Shown here: positions 60,080 through 64,000 of the stretch, one piece after another
How the letters are laid out: each line of letters opens with the position of its first letter
Numbering within the stretch: position 1 is the stretch's first letter
Source: Aquicoccus porphyridii
GTDB taxonomy: Bacteria > Pseudomonadota > Alphaproteobacteria > Rhodobacterales > Rhodobacteraceae
DNA: 64,000 nucleotides
Direction of reading: 5' to 3'
Assembly (NCBI RefSeq): GCF_008369105.1
Contig: NZ_VINQ01000008.1
Span: 114,874 to 178,873 of the forward strand
Position numbers and translations under genes: made by a program
The notes under the pieces: model-generated
The model's database searches: none
Told to the model about the DNA's origin: nothing
Seen by the model: only the letters and a program-made list of their open reading frames with translations

Positions 60080-60394
60080 ATGCGGATCTATGGATTGAAA
60101 TCCTGCGATACCTGCCGCAAGGCATTGAAATCGCTTGAGGGCGCGGTTCTGGTCGATATCCGGGCCGACGGGGTGCCGGATGACGTGATGGCGCGTGCGT
60201 TGACGCAGTTCGGCGAAAAACTGCTCAATCGGCGTTCGACCACGTGGCGCGGGTTGAGTGAGGCCGAGCGGCAGGGCACGCCCGGCGCGCTGATCGCGGC
60301 GCATCCCGCGGTGATGAAACGGCCATTGATCGAGGCGGGCGGGCAGCTCTTCCTCGGATGGGACAAGGATGTGCAGGCCGCGCTTTTGCGTTAG
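60080..60394 (+). CDS. ArsC/Spx-family thioredoxin-fold protein
   Basis: The 104-residue protein has SCDTCRKAL with a CxxC pair (C9, C12), the LLNRRSTTWRGLSE segment and KRPLIEAGGQLFLGWD near the end, matching the ArsC-related YffB/Spx group. Such proteins are glutathione-linked reductases or regulators rather than proven arsenate reductases. The start at 60080 is chosen so that the fold begins at once; ATGs at 60035 and 60062 would add up to 15 residues. Divergent from cspA. Confidence 0.82.
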   Translation: MRIYGLKSCDTCRKALKSLEGAVLVDIRADGVPDDVMARALTQFGEKLLNRRSTTWRGLSEAERQGTPGALIAAHPAVMKRPLIEAGGQLFLGWDKDVQAALLR

Positions 60395-60423
60395 GGTCGG
60401 GTCTGCGGGAAATGAGGTGAAGA

Positions 60424-60792
60424 ATGCGCAATGCGGCCTTGATGCTGGGTATCATCGGCGGTCTGATCGCGATGGTGGTCGGATTTTTCTCTTACGGATG
60501 GACGGAGGTGACGGCGCGGCATGCCGAACTGACCGAGGTCTTCGGGGCGGTCGAGAATGTCGAGCTGATCCGCGCGGCGAGTTTCGTGGCGCCGGTTCTG
60601 GCGATCGCCGGGGGTGCGATGGCCAAGGTTCGTGCGCTTTGGGGCGGGATCTGCATGCTGGTGGCCGGGGGCTTGATGTATTACGCCTTTGGCTTTGGCG
60701 TTTTCACCATGTTCCCGATCGGGTTCTGTGTGCTGGGTGGTATCCTGGCGCTGGCGGCGGGACGCCCGGACGAGCCGAAATCGCATTTCTGA
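60424..60792 (+). CDS. small membrane protein, hypothetical
   Basis: The 122-residue protein has four predicted membrane helices (about 5-24, 55-72, 75-92, 94-112) and a short C-terminal tail EPKSHF. It starts 30 bases after the ArsC-like gene, so co-expression is likely. I recognise no domain. Its end lies 29 bases before the end of the converging DoxX gene. Confidence 0.7.
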   Translation: MRNAALMLGIIGGLIAMVVGFFSYGWTEVTARHAELTEVFGAVENVELIRAASFVAPVLAIAGGAMAKVRALWGGICMLVAGGLMYYAFGFGVFTMFPIGFCVLGGILALAAGRPDEPKSHF

Positions 60793-60821
60793 GCGGCGAT
60801 GCCGTCAGTCCGGCATGGGCC

Positions 60822-61370
60822 TCATCGCGCAGGCGAGAGCACGCGGTCGAGCGAGAGCGGCCCCGCGCCCTTGATGACGAGGGTGACGAGCAGGAAGATC
60901 CAGAGCGCGCGCTGATCGAGGATGATGCTGCCGGGTGTGCCGTCGAACCATGCGCCGAGGCTGGACGGTTCGGAGATGACGCCGTGGCCGTAGAGATCGG
61001 TCAGGGTCATCACCACCACGAAGCCGATCATGCCGAGTGCTGCGAGGCGGGTGAAAAGCCCGAGCAGGATCAGCGCCGGGAGCAAAAGCTCGCCCCATGT
61101 TCCGGCTACGACCACGGCCCAGTGAAACGGGCCGAATTGCGACAGGTCATAGCCCGCGGCCTCTGTCGCGCGGGGGAAGATCTGGGCATAGGCGCCCACG
61201 GACGGGGAGAACAGGCCGAACACCCCGTCGCCGAGCTTGGTCAGGGCCGATTTCCAGAAATAGACCAGCAGGATGGCGGCGAAGAGAAAGCGCGCGAGCG
61301 TCGGCAGGAGCCAGTCGGCGCGCTCAAGCGCGCCCGCCGCGGTGTGGTGGAGACGGATCAGGGTATTCAT
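60822..61370 (-). CDS. DoxX-family membrane protein, last gene of the bufferin-type operon
   Basis: The 182-residue protein has four membrane helices with the DoxX pattern (RFLFAAILLVYFWKSALTKL, VVAGTWGELLLPALILLGLF, LAALGMIGFVVVMTLTDLYG). DoxX proteins are linked to thiol redox and to several bufferin-type operons. The gene overlaps the preceding DUF2063 gene by four bases (ATGA) on the minus strand. It may handle redox at the membrane for the exported peptide; the exact role is unproven. Confidence 0.82.
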   Translation of the reverse strand: MNTLIRLHHTAAGALERADWLLPTLARFLFAAILLVYFWKSALTKLGDGVFGLFSPSVGAYAQIFPRATEAAGYDLSQFGPFHWAVVVAGTWGELLLPALILLGLFTRLAALGMIGFVVVMTLTDLYGHGVISEPSSLGAWFDGTPGSIILDQRALWIFLLVTLVIKGAGPLSLDRVLSPAR

Positions 61371-62125
61371 GGGGCCATGTCCAGGGTTGCATCTGCGATG
61401 GCGTTATCCTGAAGGAGCAGGCCAAGCAGGGTTGAAAGATCGAAATCCGGCGAGGTCTCGGTGGCCCGATCCATGGCGGTGCCGAGTGGCGCGTCGGCGG
61501 CTATGGCGGCGAGGAATGCCGCGCCACCGGGCGGCAAGAGCCGGGGGAGCGGGTCATATTCCGGGCGGGTGACGAGCACGTCCTGCGCGTGATGCGGCGG
61601 CTGGGGCGCGCCCTCTTCGGTGTTGAATCGCCAGATGCCGTGGATCGGCCATGGCGAGCACAGGAGCCGCGCGGCCGGGGCGAGGCGCAGGTGCAGGCGT
61701 GGCAGGTCTTCGGGCGCGGTTCGGGCGAAGATGGCCGGGTCGACCGGGGTGGCGTCGGCGGCGTGGTAGCTGTCGACCAGCGCGCGTTCGAGCCGGGCGG
61801 TATCGGGAAGATAGCCCAGTTGCGCCAGTGGTTTGAAGCGCGCGAGATAGTCGGGAAACTCCGCGCCATAGCGCGACAGGACGGGCGATGTGGGCGGATG
61901 CGCGCGCAGGTAGGCCCCGGCGACGGTGGCGAAAGCCTGTGGGCCGATCAGCTTGCGGATGACCGGGAAGGTCTGCTCCAGCGCCTCGGTGAGCGAGAGG
62001 GTGACATTGTTGCGATAGACCGAGAAGCGCCACCCGGCGGACCCGTTCCGCCCGTCGAGAAGATCGGGGGGCACGGGACGCGCGGGGTCGAGGATCGCCC
62101 GGCGAAATTCGCTCTGGCGGCTCAT
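61367..62125 (-). CDS. DUF2063 protein, BufC-like partner of the MNIO enzyme
   Basis: The 252-residue protein has the N-terminal DUF2063 region [20 protein letters not shown] and [20 protein letters not shown] with a conserved [12 protein letters not shown] motif, and a C-terminal beta-rich part ([20 protein letters not shown]). In methanobactin and bufferin systems, proteins of this family bind the precursor leader and form a complex with the DUF692 enzyme. It overlaps both neighbours by four bases. The family is frequently annotated as putative DNA-binding, which is doubtful here. Confidence 0.86.
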   Translation of the reverse strand: MSRQSEFRRAILDPARPVPPDLLDGRNGSAGWRFSVYRNNVTLSLTEALEQTFPVIRKLIGPQAFATVAGAYLRAHPPTSPVLSRYGAEFPDYLARFKPLAQLGYLPDTARLERALVDSYHAADATPVDPAIFARTAPEDLPRLHLRLAPAARLLCSPWPIHGIWRFNTEEGAPQPPHHAQDVLVTRPEYDPLPRLLPPGGAAFLAAIAADAPLGTAMDRATETSPDFDLSTLLGLLLQDNAIADATLDMAP

Positions 62126-62985
62126 GCGGGCACCTTGGTGAGGGCGGTGGCGGCGCGGGTGGCTTCGCCCGCGAGGGCGGGCCAGTCGGGCACGTCATTG
62201 TCCCATTCGATGAGGGTGGCGCGGGGGCCGGAGCGGGCCAGCGTGTAATCGAGCAGCGCCCAGACCGGTTCATCGACCTCGCGCCCGTGGCTGTCGATCA
62301 GGAGGGGGCGGCCGTGATCGTCTTCGTCGGTGTCATGCCCGGCAAGGTGAATCTCGCCCACGCGGTCGAGCGGGAAGGCGTCGATATAGCCCTGCGGCGA
62401 GAAGCCGAGATTGGTGGCGGAGACGAAGACGTTGTTGACATCGAGCAACAACCCGCAACCGGTGCGCCGCGAAATTTCGGCAAGAAAATCAGTCTCTTCC
62501 AACGTGCTTTCGGCGAAGGCGAGATAGGAGGAGGGGTTTTCGAGCAGCATCGGGCGGGCGATGGCCTCTTGCAATTCGTCGATATGATCGGCGACGCGCG
62601 TCAGGGTCGCGTCGGTATAGGGCAGCGGCAGCAGGTCGTTGAGAAAGGCTCTGTCATGGGTGGACCACGCGAGATGTTCGGAAAAGCTTGCCGGTTGCAG
62701 CCAGTCGCAGAGATGGCGCAGACGGGCGAGGTGGTCGGGGTCGAGCCGCCCCTCGCCGCCGATCGAGAGACCGACACCGTGGACGGAGACCGGGAACCGT
62801 TCGGCCAGGTGCCGAAGCTGCGCGATGGGGCGGCCGCCCGCGCCCATGTAGTTCTCGGCATGCACCTCGAGCCAGCGGACCGGCCCGGGATCGGCCATGA
62901 TCGCGTTGTAATGCTGGGGTTTGTAGCCGACGCCGGGGGCGTGGGGGAGCGTGTTGGCAGGGGTTCGGTCGAGCATCGGGATCAC
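62122..62985 (-). CDS. DUF692 MNIO enzyme, BufB-like
   Basis: The 287-residue TIM-barrel protein belongs to the multinuclear non-heme iron oxidative enzymes (MbnB/TglH/BufB), which modify cysteine in RiPP precursors. Likely metal ligands occur in [60 protein letters not shown], and [13 protein letters not shown]. The start at 62985 gives [20 protein letters not shown], the usual N-terminus. It lies between the DUF2282 precursor and DUF2063 partner, an operon order known from Caulobacter. Reaction here (thiooxazole formation) is inferred. Confidence 0.9.
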   Translation of the reverse strand: MIPMLDRTPANTLPHAPGVGYKPQHYNAIMADPGPVRWLEVHAENYMGAGGRPIAQLRHLAERFPVSVHGVGLSIGGEGRLDPDHLARLRHLCDWLQPASFSEHLAWSTHDRAFLNDLLPLPYTDATLTRVADHIDELQEAIARPMLLENPSSYLAFAESTLEETDFLAEISRRTGCGLLLDVNNVFVSATNLGFSPQGYIDAFPLDRVGEIHLAGHDTDEDDHGRPLLIDSHGREVDEPVWALLDYTLARSGPRATLIEWDNDVPDWPALAGEATRAATALTKVPA

Positions 62986-63033
62986 CTTGGGGCAAACGGG
63001 ACCGGGTGGGGATTGCCCCCACCCGGTGAGGGG

Positions 63034-63339
63034 TTACGACTGCGGCAGGTCGCGGTCGAGTTCCTCGAGGCTGCCCATGCGGGGCGTGCCGTTGGCCATC
63101 TCGGGAAGCTCCATCGTGGTGCAGGTGCCCTTGTCGACGAGGGTCCAGGCGTTGCCCTGGTAGTCGACGGTCGAGGTGCCCGCACAGGTGGTGCCGGCGC
63201 CGGCCTTGCAGTCGTTCTGACCGGCGAGCGAAACGCCGAAGCACTTGACCTTTTCCTGCGCCGTGGCCGTGGTGGCGTGCCCGGCGATGGCGGCTGTGAC
63301 GGCGGTGGCGATGGCCATGGTCTTGATTGTATTGGACAT
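63034..63339 (-). CDS. bufA1: DUF2282 precursor, bufferin BufA1-like
   Basis: This 101-residue protein has a Sec signal peptide (cleavage near ATA, residue 27) and four cysteines at 33, 44, 52 and 73 in [24 protein letters not shown] and VDKGTCTTM, with the NAW motif between the last two. This is the DUF2282/BufA1 pattern; in Caulobacter the middle cysteines become 5-thiooxazoles that bind copper. GGGAG precedes the ATG at 63339. The C-terminal tail ([20 protein letters not shown]) is longer than the core. Export and copper binding are inferred from family. Confidence 0.85.
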   Translation of the reverse strand: MSNTIKTMAIATAVTAAIAGHATTATAQEKVKCFGVSLAGQNDCKAGAGTTCAGTSTVDYQGNAWTLVDKGTCTTMELPEMANGTPRMGSLEELDRDLPQS

Positions 63340-63641
63340 TTTGATCTCCCTTTTGATCGTTTCGCATTCGGATCGCACCATTGCGATGGGGAATTGGTAG
63401 CAAGCCGATCGCTTCACTGGCTATTCACGAGCCCGTGCATCACGTGAGCGTCAGAAACCGCGGGGGATGCGTGAGGCGATGTTACCGTGGCGCACTGTTC
63501 AAGATATTGAAAAAAGACGAATTTCATGAACGGAACCGAGCGGGCGGGGAAGTTTCCGGCGCTGGAATGTTACAGATTTGGCCCCGTATGCGCAGCTTCG
63601 CCGGTGCCTCGCGCCATGCCGCATCGCGGCAGAACGGTGCG

Positions 63642-63735
63642 GTTAACGCCAGCGGAGCGGGCCGTGAGCGGGGGGTGATCTCCGGCTGTTGCCCGGCTGT
63701 TGGGCGTGCACCGCCGCGTTGCGGCATTTGTTAAG
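63642..63735. repeat. GTTAAC/G-run/11-mer intergenic repeat, copy 4
   Basis: GTTAAC at 63642, GGGGGGTGA at 63670, three bases, two 11-bp units (CCGGCTGTTGC, CCGGCTGTTGG) at 63682-63703, the shared tail GCGTGCACCGCCGCG, and GTTAAG at 63730. The region 63340-63786 (447 bases) has no convincing gene; it carries the bufA1 promoter on one side and this repeat on the other. Confidence 0.75.
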
Positions 63736-63786
63736 GGAAAATTGCGGCCTTATGTATCAAACGCACCATGGCTGCGAGGGCGACAA

Positions 63787-63855
63787 ATGATGTCGCTTGA
63801 GGATATTTCGCTCGTTCGCAAGGTAGGGGCAGCATGTGGCTGGCGGGATAGACTA
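63787..63855 (+). pseudogene. 5' fragment of an unidentified gene cut by an IS element
   Basis: An ATG preceded by GAGGG at six bases starts MMSLEDISLVRKVGAACGWR, a coding-like stretch in the usual leader spacing after copy 4 of the repeat. The frame runs straight into the IS end after about 23 codons. The rest of the gene, if it exists, should lie beyond the IS to the right of the window. No function can be read from 23 residues. Confidence 0.4.
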
Positions 63856-64000
63856 GGGTCAGGATTCATAACCAGTAGATGACGGTTGCAGCGAGTGCGA
63901 TGGCTGAGAGGAACACCTTGGGACAGCGGTCATAGCGTGTCGCCACGCGTCTCCAATCTTTGAGCCTGCCAAACATGATCTCGATGCGGTTGCGCCGCTT
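63856..64000 (-). mobile_element. IS5-family (IS427-like) insertion sequence, right end
   Basis: The likely element end starts at GGGTCAGGATTCATAACC next to a CTAG (TA target duplication typical of the IS427 group). It contains the transposase C-terminus and continues outside the window. The terminal inverted repeat cannot be confirmed without the other end. Confidence 0.6.
63866..64000 (-). CDS. IS5-family transposase, C-terminal part (5' end outside window)
   Basis: The minus strand encodes 44 residues ending in the stop at 63866. KRRNRIEIMFGRLKDWRRVA then TRYDRCPKVFLSAIALAATV and IYWL form the conserved C-terminal DDE block of IS5/IS427 transposases, with the catalytic glutamate in NRIEIMFGRLK. 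The element appears intact at this end and so may be active. Confidence 0.88.
   Translation of the reverse strand, partial: KRRNRIEIMFGRLKDWRRVATRYDRCPKVFLSAIALAATVIYWL

Noticed and set aside
63381..63734. A 117-codon plus-strand frame upstream of the IS element
   Set aside because: Its C-terminal part is a translation of the intergenic repeat (the same GCCPAVGRAPPRC string arises at copy 1), so it is not a protein gene.

Overview
The window is chromosomal DNA of high G+C (roughly mid-60s per cent by eye) from an alphaproteobacterium, most likely a Roseobacter-group member of the Rhodobacterales. The evidence is the nuo cluster with Rhodobacter/Paracoccus-type interspersed extra genes (DUF5333- and DUF5337-type proteins, a helix-hairpin-helix extension on NuoE), an LdtR-type MarR regulator, a Roseobacter-type Hint-domain protein, and dispersed intergenic repeats of a kind common in that group. 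No tRNA, rRNA, CRISPR array or prophage was recognised. The only mobile element is an IS5-family copy cut by the right edge of the window.

Layout. 2-4641: an amino-acid or N-acyl catabolic group (ArgE-like M20 hydrolase cut by the left edge, a DadA-like FAD oxidoreductase, two tandem M20D amidohydrolases). 4688-11105: moaA, a lipoprotein gene, a glmU-glmS-AlkD-like unit on the minus strand, and a phosphoglycolate-phosphatase-like HAD gene. 11156-12349: a DegT-type PLP enzyme. 12586-20922: a leucine/isovalerate degradation (liu) operon, ivd-mccB-(membrane protein)-(ASCH protein)-mccA-(GST)-HMG-CoA lyase-enoyl-CoA hydratase. 21343-39615: the complete 14-subunit complex I cluster nuoA-N with ten extra genes between the subunits, including three small lipoproteins, a secreted protein, two helix-hairpin-helix proteins and a 26-codon ORF between nuoJ and nuoK. 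39722-42923: birA, coaX and rnj follow on the same strand. birA could biotinylate the MccA encoded upstream. 42996-47260: rhlE-type helicase, a glycosyltransferase and prfC on the minus strand.

47421-54543 holds mixed housekeeping and accessory genes: an orphan BrnA-like protein, a Hint protein, an SDR lacking the usual Tyr/Lys catalytic pair, a MATE exporter, a conserved hypothetical protein, aspartate aminotransferase, an XRE regulator, sdhE and ldtR. 54586-57580: gloA, then a two-gene surface-lipoprotein module (lipoprotein plus Slam-like outer-membrane barrel). 57837-60792: thyX, a small secreted Cys-rich protein, an HPF/RaiA-like protein, cspA, an ArsC/Spx-like protein and a membrane protein. 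60822-63339: a four-gene bufferin-type RiPP operon (DUF2282 precursor, DUF692 MNIO enzyme, DUF2063 partner, DoxX protein), probably for copper handling. 63787-64000: the start of an ORF apparently interrupted by the IS element.

Non-coding structure is unusually patterned. An intergenic repeat (a G-run followed by two or three 11-bp units, usually flanked by GTTAA hexamers) occurs four times. A second family (GAGTATTTTT box after a GC hairpin) occurs at most operon ends and looks like a repeat-borne terminator.
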